Assembly: GCF_900476085.1 (NCBI RefSeq)
Contig: NZ_LS991952.1
Location: 744,001 to 808,000, forward strand
Direction of reading: 5' to 3'
DNA: 64,000 bases
Source: Mycoplasmoides gallisepticum
Lineage (GTDB): Bacteria; Bacillota_I; Bacilli_A; Mycoplasmatales; Mycoplasmoidaceae
Part shown: one piece after another, positions 50,919 to 63,160 of the stretch
Position numbering within the stretch: the stretch's first letter is position 1
How the letters are laid out: each line of letters starts with the position of its first letter
Program-made: the position numbers and the translations under genes
The notes under the pieces: generated by a model
The model's input: the letters and a program-made list of their open reading frames with translations, nothing else
The model's database searches: none
What the model was told of the DNA's origin: nothing

Positions 50919-53054
50919 TTATGTTGATTGACGAGTCTCACTTTCAGTATTACTTGACGGGTTATTATTTAAAGTAAATGTTAAATTACCAATATAAGGA
51001 GTATCACCGTTTGAAACTCCACTAATAACAACTTTGTTTAATCCTTTTTTAAGATGTAGGGTAGTATGAGCGTTTTGCATACCACTAGATAAATTAGAAG
51101 GATTAACGATATTTGTATTAGTTTGAGTGTTAAAGGCGTCTAATGTAGTTCAATTTCGTTTCCCTTGAATAGTTAATGTAACATTGTTCATAGAACTTGT
51201 ACTATCACCTGTTGGTGAAGAGAACATTAGTTGTCTATTATCACTTGTTAGATACGACCCACTAATATAATAATCACCGTCTTGCGGAGCATTTACATAA
51301 ATTGTAAATGTTCTTTTTTGACTATTTGTTTGCGGACTCTGAATTCTATTACTGTTGTTAACAAGCTGTCTTCTACCAGGACCACCAATAAATCCGACTA
51401 AATAACTTGACTTTCTTGTTTGTGAATCTGAAGATGCTCCCATCTGCGTGTCCATTAATTGTTTAAATTCACCGATATATGTTGATCAACCAGAAGCAAG
51501 ACTATAACCTGTTAATAAATCAACAGTGACAGAAATTGAATTGTCACTTGAGTTACTAGTATTACCGAAGATTTCATTATAGATCTTTCCTTGGCTTCCA
51601 GAATTTGAAGTAAGATACATATTTCCAATCATTGGAGCTACCTTATTTGTTGGAACACTAAATTCAATTGTATTTTCTCCAAATGTCAGCCCAGATAAAG
51701 TAACTTTTGCAATATTAATGTCACTTACTGTTGGAGTAGGATTCATTTCATTATTAACAGCTGCAACTTCATCAGCAACTAAAACTTCAGAAGATGATCT
51801 ACCTTCAGTAGTACTAGTAGTTGCTACTCCATTTTCACTTTGATCAGCGTTTGTAGAAACAGTTTCAGCTGGTTCAAAATTAATTAATTTCGAACTAGTT
51901 TTATTTAGACTGTATTGAAGGGCTACTGAACTTGAATCAGCTTGTTTAACTAACTTATAAGGGAAATACAAGAATGCAGTATCAGGACCATAATATTCAA
52001 AACTTAGGGTATATTTAGTTCCTTCTCCAGCTAAACTATAAATCCAAGAAACATCAGTTGCAGAAACAGGAGAAGAAACTAGAGCTGTTTTTCCGGTTTG
52101 TTGACCTTCACTAGTTCAAACCTTTCTTTGAGCAAAATTTCAGTTAGGTAGATTTTGCGAATTACCAGTAGATCCAGTTGTTAGATCAACACTATAACCT
52201 GCAAAACTTCAGTTTGCCGGTTGTTCTTGATTATGAGCTCTATCGTTTGTTGATTCTAATTTTTCTTTAGACAACGGTTTTTTCTCAAAATCGTTAAACT
52301 TATCTGCATTAGTTTTTCATTCCGTAAGTTTTGAAACAGCAGTCATTATATCTTCGTTCGCTTTAGTAACAGACATAACTTCAGGAACAGTTCCCATAGT
52401 AGGATCTAATGTTCTAGCTGCTATTGCACTACCTGCATCAAACAGTTTACTTAAGTGATTTTTAATACTACTATATTTATTTTCAGATAAACCTTCTAAA
52501 CTAGTAGTTTTAGATTGTAGTGTAGTTTTTAATTGATTATATGCAGTTACTAAAGGTTGATTAGCACTATCAAATGTACGTTTATTACTAGCAGCTTTAT
52601 CAATAGCTGCTTGTAGTGTAGTTGATGCAGATCTTAAATTATCTAAAGTTGCACTTGTATTTTCTGATGCAGTTTTAGCTGTCATATAAGCAGTGCTTAA
52701 AGTACTTTGAATTTTGGCATAATCAGCATATAAGGCAACATTGGTATTTTCTGTACCAAGTAGATCGGTTAGCGTTTTTCTAGCAGCTGCTAATTGTTGT
52801 TCTGGTGTGGTGTTCCCAGAATTAGGATTGTCGCCCATCATGCCACCATCATTCCCTGGATTAGTATCTCCGCCATTCATACCACCACTAGGAGGGTTTG
52901 GCATTGGATCTGGTTTTGGTTCAGGGTTTGGATTTGGCTTTGGTGCAGGGTTAGGTGTTTGGTTAGTTACTGAAGTACAACTAGCTGCTGCCAACATCAC
53001 AAACGAACCAATACCTAATAAACTAACAAACTTTAAAATGTTTTTTCTCTTCAC
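50919..53054 (-). CDS. vlhA: VlhA haemagglutinin lipoprotein E, 7 GAA repeats (predicted off)
   Basis: 711 residues, GTG 53054 to a double stop TAATAA, unbroken. Lipobox LAAASC and a long Pro linker (PNPAPKPNPNPEPKPDPMP). The helical domain TTPEQQLAAARKTLTDLLG is shared with G and I. Core: VSWIYSLAGEG, FLYFPYKLVKQ, SSEVLVADE insert, KVAPMIGNMYLTS, LLTGYSLASG, YLVGFIGGPG, IYVNAPQDGDYYISG, LHLKKGLNKVVISG. Expected to be silent at this tract length. Confidence 0.95.
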
Positions 53055-53185
53055 TTAAAGTTAAGCCAATAACTTACGTTCACCACGTCTATTATTGTCT
53101 AAAGAATATATAAAGTTCAGTAAGTAATAAATCGGGTTTATTTTCGCTGATCAGAGCATCCGCTAACTCCTAAACTTCTAAGAAC

Positions 53186-53206
53186 TTCTTCTTCTTCTTC
53201 TTCTTC
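53186..53206 (-). repeat. (GAA)7 tract of vlhA E
   Basis: Seven TTC on the plus strand. 53055-53185 holds the promoter block (53104-53134). Confidence 0.9.
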
Positions 53207-53282
53207 GATTTCTAAAGGATTTTAGCTATTTTATATATTAAATACAACAACTCAATTTGTCTTAACTAAACAAAAAAAAACA

Positions 53283-53306
53283 CCAGAACCGCTTTAGCGA
53301 TCCTGG
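53283..53306 (-). terminator. Terminator of locus F
   Basis: CCAGAACCGCT / GCGATCCTGG arms and nine T on the minus strand; a vlhA-type terminator kept by the chimeric locus. Confidence 0.75.
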
Positions 53307-53333
53307 GCTAATAATTTTATTTAACTAACTTAG

Positions 53334-53407
53334 CGCTTATATATTCTTTTCTGCAGTAGCAGAACTAGGCTCAACTTGTTCACTAATCGTTTGATTTCTT
53401 TCTAAAC
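53334..53407 (-). pseudogene. vlhA 3'-tail remnant behind locus F
   Basis: Almost identical to the end of vlhA H (58405-58478). In that frame it reads NQTISEQVEPSSATAEKNI and a stop. Similarity ends abruptly at 53407, 19 bp before the stop of the foreign body. It is out of frame with, and downstream of, the F stop at 53426, so it is untranslated debris of the host vlhA gene. Confidence 0.85.
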
Positions 53408-53425
53408 ATGTTTTTGGTTTTATTA

Positions 53426-55807
53426 TTAGTTTGAAGATGAACTTGTTCCAGTTGTTGGTGAGCTTTGAGCTTGTTGTGTTGATCCTGTTTCTGAACCTGC
53501 TGGTTCATTACTTTGACCTGATTGAGCTTCACTTGTTGAAGCTGTTCCTGATCTAGCATCTTGAGGTTGAGTTGCTTCTTCACCACCTTCTTTAGTTTGC
53601 TGTTGATCTGGAGTTTGTAATACGCTTATAGGTCTTACAAATTTAGTTAAAGGAATTCTAATTAAGAAAGTATTTAATCAACCTTCGCTGGTTACACCGT
53701 TAACTGCAAAATATACTGCGCTTGAGTCTCCATTAACTTGTTGTAAGAATACGCTGCTATCGTTTAAATTTCCTATTCTAAGTTCTTTAATGTTTTGAAC
53801 TTTAGTTATAGCAACTCCGTCTTTTTCTGTTACAAGTTGAGCTTTAAATTTAGGGTCAAATTTGTTAACATAGTTAATTATTGCTTGTAATAATGAAGTT
53901 TGAGCGTTATCTCTTACTAATAATTCTTTGAATTTAGTGTTAAAGTTACCATCTACATTTGAGGTTCCGTTAATTGAAGTATTATTTTGAGATCCTACTT
54001 GAGGAAACTTTGCATCTAACTCAATATTTGGCCCGGTGTAGTTTAAATAAACATTAACTTTTGCTTTTACGTTAGCATCATCAACTTTTGAATTTTGTGG
54101 CGCTGCTGAAGATGAAGCTCCTTGTGTTGCAAATAAGTTTTTATTTGGATCTGCTTCTTTATATAGATTTCTAATAGTTAGTGTAACTGTTTGAGAAGAA
54201 TCATCTGCTTTTTTATAGCCTTTTTTAGGAGTTAAGGTAAAAGTTACTTTTGGTGTCAAAATAGTTTTACTGTTCATGACTAATTCATCCCAAGAAATTT
54301 TAGGATCTGATAAAGTCATATTCTTGAACTTTTCTTCACCTAATTTTTTTGTCAGTTGCTCTGCTACAAGGCTTAGTTTATCTTGATTTTGATTAAATCA
54401 TGTAGTTAATATTAATGCGTTTCTTTCTTTTCAAAAAGGATAGCTGCCAGTTGGAGATACATTATATTCTCTATTCCTTGGCACAACAGTAAGAGTTGTA
54501 GTTACAATTTTTGGCATAAACCCGTCTCAGTATAGTGTACGCCCAGCGTCAGCTTTATAGTAAGCAGTTTTGGTTGTAGGGTTATCGCCGTTAAGCGCAT
54601 CAGTAGCTGCTTTTAAAGTATCGTTTAATGATTTTAGATAAGAAGCAGTTGATGCTAAATCAGCTGTTGTAGTTTGTGCTGCAGGAGCAGTTTGCATAGT
54701 TGAAGTTTCTTTTGTTCCTGTTGCAACTCTAACTATAGCTGATGCTGTCGCGCTAGGTGAAGTTTGCGTTATTATTGGAGTAGCTGCTTGAGCTGGAGCC
54801 ATTACAAAGTTTTGTAGTTTGAATTCTGATTTGTCTCTAGCTTTGGTTCAAGCTCTAGGGTTTGGTAAAGCACCATTTGTTGCAGCAGGAACCATAATTG
54901 ATTCAGCTGTTCATTGGAATGCTGGAAACACTGATGAAGCTTTAAGTAGCGCTGCATCGAAATCTGCTTTGTTATCTGCATCATAGTAGCTTCTTGGGTA
55001 GTCCACTTGCATTGCAAGACCTTTAGAAACTAGATCTTGAAGTGATGTTAGAGAATCTTTTAATGATGTTAGGTTTTCTAACATTGTTGTAGCTTGAGCA
55101 GCGTGATCTTTATCTAAAGCTGTAACTTGTCTTTGTAGTTCAACTTTTAAAGCTGAGTTAACAAGAGTATCTAGCGCTTCTACTGCTGATGCTGCGCTAG
55201 TTTTTGTTTTTTGGAAGTCAAGATCTGGTTTAACTGCTGCAACTGCTGCATCAAGATCTGTTTTTGAAGATTCTAATGAAGCTTTTGTTGTGTCTAAATT
55301 ACTTGAAGCATCTAGATTTTTAAGTTTTGTTCCATCTTCTAGTAATGCCGTTGCTGCTGTTAATTTTGCTTCTAAAGTAGTTTTAAGATCTTGGCTTACA
55401 TTTGTGTATTGTTCTTCAGATTGAAGTGTTTTAGCAGCAGTAACCGATCCGCTTAATGCTTTTACAGCTGAAACAAGAGCTTCTGCTTTAGTTTTTAAAT
55501 CTCTTGCTGCAGGTCCTGTTGTAGTTGCATCAACTTGTCTTTTTAATGCTTCTTTAACTGAATCTGATAATTCTGCTGAAGCATTAATAACAACTTTAGC
55601 TTCTGTTTTAGCAGCTGCTAATTGCTTAGCAGAATTATCCATTCCTCTACCATTCCCTGGATTAGTATTTCCACCATTCATACCACCACTAGGAGGATTA
55701 GGTGTTGGTGTTGGGGTAGTTGCTTGGGTACAACTAGCAGCTGCTAACATCACAAACGAACCAATACCTAATAAACTAACAAACTTTAAAATGTTTTTTC
55801 TTTTCAC
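53426..55807 (-). CDS. Chimeric locus F: vlhA leader fused to an unrelated lipoprotein body
   Basis: 793 residues, GTG 55807 to TAATAA. The first ~55 residues are vlhA (same signal peptide, LAAASC lipobox, short Pro linker, SGGMNGGNTNPGN). Nothing after them resembles VlhA; GYSLAS, APMIGN and YVNAP motifs are all absent. Residues ~60-280 are Ala/Lys/Leu helical repeats (LKRQVDATTTGPAARDLKTK and LQRQVTALDKDHAAQATTM align with each other), with a FIVAR/GA-module feel. A C-terminal VTFTLTPKKGYKKADDSS unit resembles mycoplasma 'lipoprotein-associated' repeats. It ends in a Gln/Ser/Gly-rich tail. Function unknown; probably a surface lipoprotein under vlhA control. Confidence 0.85.
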
Positions 55808-55938
55808 TTAAAGTCGAATTGACGAATTTGTAAAACGAACAAGTTCATCAAGATAAGAATATATAAAGTTCAGTAAGTAATAAATCGGGTTTATTTTCGT
55901 CGAACAGACGAGCCCCAAACCTCTAAACTTCTAAGAAC

Positions 55939-55956
55939 TTCTTCTTCTTCTTCTTC
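55939..55956 (-). repeat. (GAA)6 tract of locus F
   Basis: Six TTC on the plus strand; the full vlhA control region (promoter block 55858-55888, inverted repeat tcgtc-gaaca-gacga 55897-55911) is retained. Confidence 0.9.
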
Positions 55957-56026
55957 GAAAACAAAAGTTTTTATTCGTTTTTACAGTTGATTCAGAAATA
56001 ATTTACCAGCCTTTTTAAATAAAAAA

Positions 56027-56053
56027 CACCAAAACTGCTTATCGGTCTTGGTG
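56027..56053 (-). terminator. Terminator of vlhA G
   Basis: CACCAA / TTGGTG arms around an ACTGC-like inner stem, six T on the minus strand. Confidence 0.75.
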
Positions 56054-56120
56054 CTAATAATTTTATGTAACTAACTTAGCGCTTTATTCAAAGATAAAGA
56101 TTTTTTTATTTGATTCATTA

Positions 56121-58124
56121 TTATGTTGATTCACGAGTCTCACTTTCAGTATTACTTAACGGATTATTATTTAAAGTGAATGTTAAATTACCAATATAAG
56201 GAGTATCATTAGTTCCACTAATAACTATCTTATTAAGACCTTGTTTAAGGTGTAATGTTCTTTTGGCCATATTGCCTGATACAACATTGTTAGTCGTATC
56301 ACTTGTATCAAATGTTTCTAATGCAGTTCAAGCAGTTTTTGCTGTTACATTAATTGTTACAGAATTAGAATCATCACTCCCTGTTTGGAATTTTAATGAT
56401 CTTTGTGTTCTATTTGTTGAAATATATGAACCACTAATTCCATACTGACCGTCAGATGGTGCATTTACATATATTGCAAGGGTTCTTCGTTGTCCTGCTA
56501 TTTGCGGGTTTCTAATTATATTACTAACATTATTAACATTATTAACAGTTCTTTGTCAAGATCCTGCAATATATCCAACTAAATAACTTGGGGCACTTGT
56601 TTGTGAATCTGAAGCTGTTTGATTTGCTCCAGTTAGTCGTTTAAATTCTCCAACATATGTTGATCAACCAGAAGCAAGACTATAGCCTTTTAATAAATCA
56701 ATGGTTACAGATCTAGAGTCAGTGCTTAAATTACTTGTATTGCCAAAGATTTGATTATAAATCTTTTCTTGACTTTCAGAATTTGAGCTAATAAACATAT
56801 TACCAATCATCGGAGCTACTTTATTAGTTTGATCTGTTGGAACGCTAAACTCAATAGTGTTTTGTCCAAATGCTAAACCTGTTAAAGTCACTTTAGCTAT
56901 ATTAATACTATCCACTGTTGGAGTAGGATTCATTTCATTATTAGAAGTTGCAGCTTCATCAGCAACTAAAACTTCAGAAGATGATCTACTTTCACTGCTA
57001 CCTGTAGTTGTAGTTTCATTAGTAGTTGAATCAGCATTTGCAGGTTCTGTTCTAACTGGTTGAAAATTAATTAATTTTGGGCTAGCTTTATTTAGACTGT
57101 ATTGAAGCGCTACTGAATTTGAATCAGCTTGTTTAACTAACTTATAAGGGAAATATAAGAATGCAGTATCAGGACCATAATACTCAAAACTTAGGGTATA
57201 TTTAGTTCCTTCTCCAGCTAAACTATAAATCCAAGACACGTCAGTTGAAGAAACAGGGGAAGAAACTAGAACTGTTCTTCCACCTTCTTGACCTTCACTA
57301 GTTCAAACCTTTCTTTGAGCAAAATTTCAGTTAGGTAGATTTTGCGAATTACTAGTTAGATCAACACTATAAGCTGCAAAACTTCAATTTGCTGGTTGTT
57401 CTTGATTATGAGCTGTATCGTTTGTTGATTCTAATTTCTCTTTAGACAACGGGTTTTTCTCAAAATCGTTAAATTTATCTGCATTAGTTTTTCATTTATT
57501 CAATGATTCAGAACTAATAGCCATTTTAATACCGTTGTTAGCTTCATTTACTTTCTCTAAAGTAGGTCTTTCACCACTAGTAGGATCTAATGTTCTAGCT
57601 GTTATTGCACTACCTGTATCAAACAGTTTACTTACGTGGTTTTTAATACCACTATATTTATTTTCAGATAATCCTTCTAAACTATTAGTTTTAGATTGTA
57701 GTGTAGTTGATGCAGATCTTAAATTATCTAAAGTTGCACTTGTATTTTCTGATGCAGTTTTAGCTGTCATATAAGCAGTGCTTAAAGTACTTTGAATTTT
57801 GGCATAATCAGCATATAAGGCAACATTGGTATTTTCTGTACCAAGTAGATCGGTTAGCGTTTTTCTAGCAGCTGCTAATTGTTGTTCTGGTGTGGTGTTC
57901 CCAGAATTAGGATTGTCGCCCATCATGCCACCACCATTCCCTGGATTGGTATTTCCATCAGACATACCTACACCACCGCCAGGATTTGGCATTGGATTTG
58001 GTTCAGGGTTCGGTGTTGGTGTTGGTGTTGGTGCTGGTGCTGAAGTACAGCTTGCAGCTGCCAACATTACAAACGAACCAATACCTAATAAACTAACAAA
58101 CTTTAAAATGTTTTTTCTTTTCAC
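56121..58124 (-). CDS. vlhA: VlhA haemagglutinin lipoprotein G, 9 GAA repeats, internal deletion
   Basis: 667 residues, GTG 58124 to TAATAA, unbroken. Compared with E it lacks 32 residues of the helical domain: STTLQ runs straight into SKTNSLEGL. The rest is a close relative of E (TTPEQQLAAARKTLTDLLG, SSEVLVADE, KVAPMIGNMFISS, LLKGYSLASG, NNNPLSNTESETREST end). Still a full open frame, so it could be expressed after tract expansion. Confidence 0.95.
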
Positions 58125-58256
58125 TTAAAGTCGATCTGATAAATTTTTAAAAAATTAAAAAATTCACCAATTAAGAATATATAAAGTTCAGTAAGTAATA
58201 AATCGGGTTTATTTTGGCTCACTAGGCCAATCCAACACTCCTAAACTTCTAAGAAC

Positions 58257-58283
58257 TTCTTCTTCTTCTTCTTCTTCTTCTTC
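58257..58283 (-). repeat. (GAA)9 tract of vlhA G
   Basis: Nine TTC on the plus strand. The inverted repeat upstream has changed on both arms (ttggc / gccaa, 58214-58230). Confidence 0.9.
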
Positions 58284-58353
58284 GAAAACAAAAGCTTTCA
58301 TTCGTTTTTACAGTTAATTCAGAAATAATTTACCAGCCTTTTTAAATAAAAAA

Positions 58354-58380
58354 CATCAAAACCGTTTATCGGTCTTGATG
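58354..58380 (-). terminator. Terminator of vlhA H
   Basis: CATCAAAACCG / CGGTCTTGATG arms and a T-run on the minus strand. Confidence 0.75.
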
Positions 58381-58409
58381 CTAATAATTTTATGTAACTA
58401 ACTTAGCGC

Positions 58410-60464
58410 TTATATATTCTTTTCTGCAGTAGCAGAACTAGGCTCAACTTGTTCACTAATCGTTTGATTGCTTTCTAAAGTAAATGTTAGATTACCTATA
58501 AATGGTGTATCGCCATTGTTTACTCCTGATACAACAATCTTGTTTAAACCTTGATTTAAGGTTAGAGTTCTTTTCATTGGTGTACCTGTTCCTGAAACAG
58601 TAGTGCTAGTCATCTTAGTATCAAAGTGACCTAATGTGGTTCAATTTTTTTGTTTTAAACCAGTGACTGTAACTTCATTATTACTGCCACTTGTACCGGT
58701 TGAGAATTTTAGACTTCTTGCTTGATTCGCTCCTTGTAAATATGCACCACTTATGTGATAGTTCCCGTTTACTGGTGCATTTGCATATATTGTGAATGTT
58801 CTTGTAGCGCCATTCATATTAGGAATATTTTTAATATTCATTGGACCGCTTGCAACTGTACGATTCTGGCTACCATCAATCAAACCAATTAAATAAACAA
58901 GGTCAGAGGTTTGTACACCATTACCTGTTAAACCAGTAAATTGACGAATATATGTGCTTCAACTAGTTGTAAGACTATATCCTTTTAATAGATCAACACT
59001 AACAGATGTTTGGCTAGCAGTTTGTGATGAAGTGTTTCCAAAAATACTATCGTAAATTTGCTTTTTATTTGCTTCATCATTAGATGAAGTAATATAGATA
59101 TTACCAATCATTGGCGCAACTTTATTCATATTGTCTTGATCCATTGGAACACTAAATTCAATTGTGTTAGAACCAAACTTTAAATTAGATAAAGTCACTT
59201 TAGCAACATTAATAGTATTAACTGATGGCATTGGGTTAACTTTCTCATTAGCAGTTGTAGTTTCAGCTGATTCTTGTCTACCATCTGTTTCAGCTGGAGC
59301 TGAAGCAGTAGCAGCCGCTTCACTAAACTGAATCGCTACAGGATCTGCTTGATTTAATTTATATTGAAGCCCGACTTTATCACTTGTTTTAACCAACTTA
59401 TAAGGAAAGTATAAATAACCAGTTTGTGGGCCATAATAATCAAATGTTAGTGTATATTTAGCTCCTGTCCCGCTTAAAGTGTAGATTCATGACACATCTG
59501 TTAAAGGAGCAGAGTTTTGTAAATTATTAGGTAAAGGGCTGGTTCAAGTTCTACTATCTGCTGTTCAAACTGTTCTTTGTGCAAAATTTCAGTTTGGACT
59601 TGCTATGTCACTAGCATAAGCTACAAAGCTATAATTTCCTGGTTGTTTCGTATTATTAGAACCTTCACTCATTAATTTAGTTCTATCCAATTTATACAAT
59701 TGATAATTTGCAAACAGATCAGCATTACTTTTTTCTGAATTAATTTTTTCTTCTTTTATTGCTTCTAGGATTTTGGTGTTTTCAGCATTAAGTGTAGCTA
59801 CAACTGGAAGATTACCATTCACTGGATTCAATGTTTGTTTAACGATTTCTTCAGCTGTTGAAGAAGCTGCATTAATTTCACTCAAAATTGCGCTATATTT
59901 TTCTTGATTTAATGACATTACTATAGCTTCTTTTTTATTAAGAGTGTCTTTTAAAACTTTGTATGCCATTAATAATTGGCTATTTTGTTGATCAAATTTT
60001 TCTTTGTCACTAGCAGCAGTATTAATAGCAGTTTGTAAAGTTGATGTTGCTGTTTTAACTTGATCTAAAGTTGATGTTGAACTATCTGAAGTCGTTTTAG
60101 CAACTGCGTACGCAGAAGTCAAGTCAGCTTTAATTTTTGCATAGTCTGCATATAATTCAACAGTCTTAGATTCTCCACCAATTAAATCACTTAAAGCTTT
60201 TTTAGCATTCACTAATTCCTGGTTAGTAGCATTCATCATGCCTTGTCCACCACCTGGATTAGTATCTACGCCATTCATACCACCACTAGGAGGATTATTC
60301 GTGTCACCACCACCAGGATTTGGCTTTGGTTCAGGGTTAGGTGTTGGGGTAGGAGTTGGGGTAGGAGTTGGAGTGCTAGCTTGAGTACAGCTAGCAGCTG
60401 CTAACATCACAAATGAACCAATACCTAATAAACTAACAAACTTTAAAATGTTTTTTCTTTTCAC
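58410..60464 (-). CDS. vlhA: VlhA haemagglutinin lipoprotein H, 8 GAA repeats (predicted off)
   Basis: 684 residues, GTG 60464 to TAA 58410, unbroken. Pro linker with five consecutive TP units (encoded by alternating ggagtt/ggggta on the plus strand) and an extra GGGDTNNPPSGG. The helical domain is shared with A (ADYAKIKADLTSAYAVAKT). Core: NYSFVAYASD, VSWIYTLSG, YLYFPYKLVK, KVAPMIGNIYITS, LLKGYSLTTS, LIGLIDGSQ, IYANAPVNGNYHISGAYL. Donor of the tail found behind F, or sharing its ancestor. Confidence 0.95.
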
Positions 60465-60598
60465 TTAAAGTTGAATCGATGAATTTGTATGAAAAATACA
60501 TACTCATCAAGTAAGGAATATATAAAGTTCAATTAAGTAATAAATCGGGTTTATTTTCGCTGATCAAACCAACCCCAGACCACAGAACTCCTAAGAAC

Positions 60599-60622
60599 TT
60601 CTTCTTCTTCTTCTTCTTCTTC
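60599..60622 (-). repeat. (GAA)8 tract of vlhA H
   Basis: Eight TTC on the plus strand. The promoter block at 60515 carries the tcaattaag variant also seen in B. Confidence 0.9.
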
Positions 60623-60696
60623 GGAAAACAAAAGGTTTTATCGATATTTATATTAAAACCAAATCTACAATTGCATCTTTTTAATTAATAAAAAAA

Positions 60697-60720
60697 CCAG
60701 AACCGTTTTATCGATCCTGG
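60697..60720 (-). terminator. Terminator of vlhA I
   Basis: CCAG / CTGG arms with an ACCG-rich inner part and seven T on the minus strand. Confidence 0.7.
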
Positions 60721-60771
60721 GCTAATAATTTTATATAACTAACTTAGCGCTTATTTATAATTTTTCAACAG

Positions 60772-62850
60772 TTATTTCTTAGCCTCCATCATTGTAGGAC
60801 TCATTAAAGTGAATTTAAGATTACCAATATAAGGAGCACCCGGATATCTATTATTAATCATTACTGAACCTATAACAACCTTGTTTAAACCTTTATTTAA
60901 TTTTATTGTCTTTGATTCGTTTGCCTGACCACTACTAGAAGAACCACTTGTTTCAATGTCGTTATTATTCGCTGTATTAAAAGTACCTAGCGTACTTCAA
61001 TTATTTTTTCCTTTAACAGTAAATGTTATTGAATTATTTGCAGTAGCAGTTGTTGTAAATTTTAAGTTTCTATTATCTGATGTAAGATATGAACCTTTAA
61101 TATAATATTGACCATCTTTAGGAACATTTACATAGATCGTTAGAGTTCTATCAGATGTTTGAAAAGAAGGACTAGCAACTTTATTATCAGCAGTAACAGA
61201 AGAATTTAGATTATTACGATTCCCACGACCACCAATAAATCCAACTAAATAAGTAGGGTTGCTTTCATTCATTCCGTTAGAACTTGAAAATTGATAAAAA
61301 TATGTTGAGTGGTCAGCTGCTAGACTATAACCCTTTAATAAGTTAACAGTGACAGAAGTTGGTTCATCTTGTTTATCTAAAATATTACTAAAAATATCAT
61401 TGTATACTAAATTATCATTTTTATCAGTTGAACTAATATACATATTACCTATCATTGGAGCTACTTTATCTTGACCTGTTGGCACGCTGAATTCAATGGT
61501 GTTTTGACCAAATTTTAATTCAGATAAGATAATTTTAGCTACTTTGATCTCATCAACGCTTGGCGCTGAGTTAACTGCGCTTCTAGAAACATCACTTGTA
61601 GAAGAAGCTTTCTCAGCTTTTACTTGAGATTTAGCACTACTATCATCAGCTGTTGTAGCCACCTCAGAACCATCAGCATCACTAGCACTTTCTTGAGATG
61701 GACTTATTGCTGAGTTATTAAAATCGATAGATACCGGACTAGCACCATTTAACTTATATTGTAATGCAACATTATCGCTTGATTTAACTGACTTGTATGG
61801 AAAATATAAGTATCCTGTAGTTGTGCCATAATTAGCAAAAGTAAAACTATATTTAGTTTCATTTCCAGCTAAACTATAAATTCATGATACGTCTGTTAAA
61901 TCACCTTGATTTTCTAATGGCACATAGGTACTTGACCGACCTTCTTGTGGTTTTCAAACTACTCTTTTAGCAAAATTATAAGTAGGATTAGTTATATCTT
62001 GATTATATGCTACAAAACTGTAATTTGCAGGTTGTTGTAATTCCGCATTACTTGTTAATTGTTCTTTATCTAAGGTTTTCTTTAAAAAACTATCAGATAA
62101 CATGTTTGCATTATTTTTTCATTGTTCAATATTACTATTTGCATTTGTAATAAAATTGTTTACTACTTTTACAGCATCAACTTTAGGAATCTCCCCTGAT
62201 TCAGGATATAGCGTAGCTGTTAAAATATTCTTAGCTTTACCATAATAAGTAGTAAGGTTATCTTTTATGGCTGTATAATTTGCATCAGATAAACCTTCTA
62301 AATTAGTAGTTTCTGATTTAACAGCATCTTTTAATGATGTATATGCACTAACTAAATCAGCATTTTGGTTATTAAAATCATTTTTATCACTAACAGCTTT
62401 ATCAATTGCTGTTTGTAGTGTAGTTGATGCAGATCTTAGATTTTCTAAAGTTGCATTTGTATTTTCTGATGCAGTTTTAGCTGTCATATAAGCAGTGCTT
62501 AAAGTGCTTTGAATTTTGGCATAATCAGCATATAAAGCAACGTTGGTATTTTCTGTACCAATTAGATCGGTTAGCGTTTTTCTAGCAGTTGCTAATTGTT
62601 GTTCTGGTGTGGTGTTCCCAGGATTAGGATTGTCGCCCATCATGCCACCACCATTCCCTGGATTAGTATCTCCACCATTCATACCACCACTAGGAGGGTT
62701 TGGCATTGGATGTGGTTTTGGTTCAGGGTTTGGAGTTGGTTTTGGGTTAGGTGTTGGGTTGACCGGTGTAGTACAGCTTGCAGCTGCCAACATTACAAAC
62801 GAACCCATACCTAATAAACTAAGAAACTTTAAAATGTTTTTTCTTTTCAC
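60772..62850 (-). CDS. vlhA: VlhA haemagglutinin lipoprotein I, 10 GAA repeats (predicted off)
   Basis: 692 residues, GTG 62850 to TAA 60772, unbroken. The signal peptide is slightly diverged (LKFLSLLGMGSF). The helical domain is of E/G type (TTPEQQLATARKTLTDLIG). The second half is more divergent: FNNSAISPSQESASDADGSE insert, KVAKIILSELKFG, KVAPMIGNMYISS, LLKGYSLAADHSTY, YLVGFIGGRG, IYVNVPKDGQYYIKGSY, and a basic C-terminus MSPTMMEAKK. Confidence 0.95.
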
Positions 62851-62980
62851 TTAAAGCTGAATTGACGAATTTGTATTTATTTCAAATTCATCGACTAGAA
62901 GAATATATAAAGTTCAGTAAGTAATAAATCGGGTTTATTTTCGCTGATCAAACCAACCCCTAGCTTCTAAACTTCTAAGA

Positions 62981-63015
<35 letters not shown>

Positions 63016-63086
63016 GAAAATAAAAGAATTCTATAAATATTTATATCTAAACCAGATCTACATTTGCATCTTTTAATTAATAAAAA

Positions 63087-63110
63087 ACCAGAACCGTTCG
63101 TGGTCCTGGT
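63087..63110 (-). terminator. Terminator of vlhA J
   Basis: ACCAGAACC / GGTCCTGGT arms, a six-base loop, and a T-run on the minus strand. Confidence 0.75.
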
Positions 63111-63160
63111 ACTAATAATTTTATTTAACTAACTTAGCTTCCAATGCTGATTGAACAATT

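Noticed and set aside
62543-62854. Plus-strand Val/Gly/Phe-rich open frames opposite vlhA leaders (also at 52741, 57826, 43201)
   Set aside because: They are antisense shadows of the conserved signal peptide and Pro-rich linker; their similarity to each other comes only from the vlhA coding strand.
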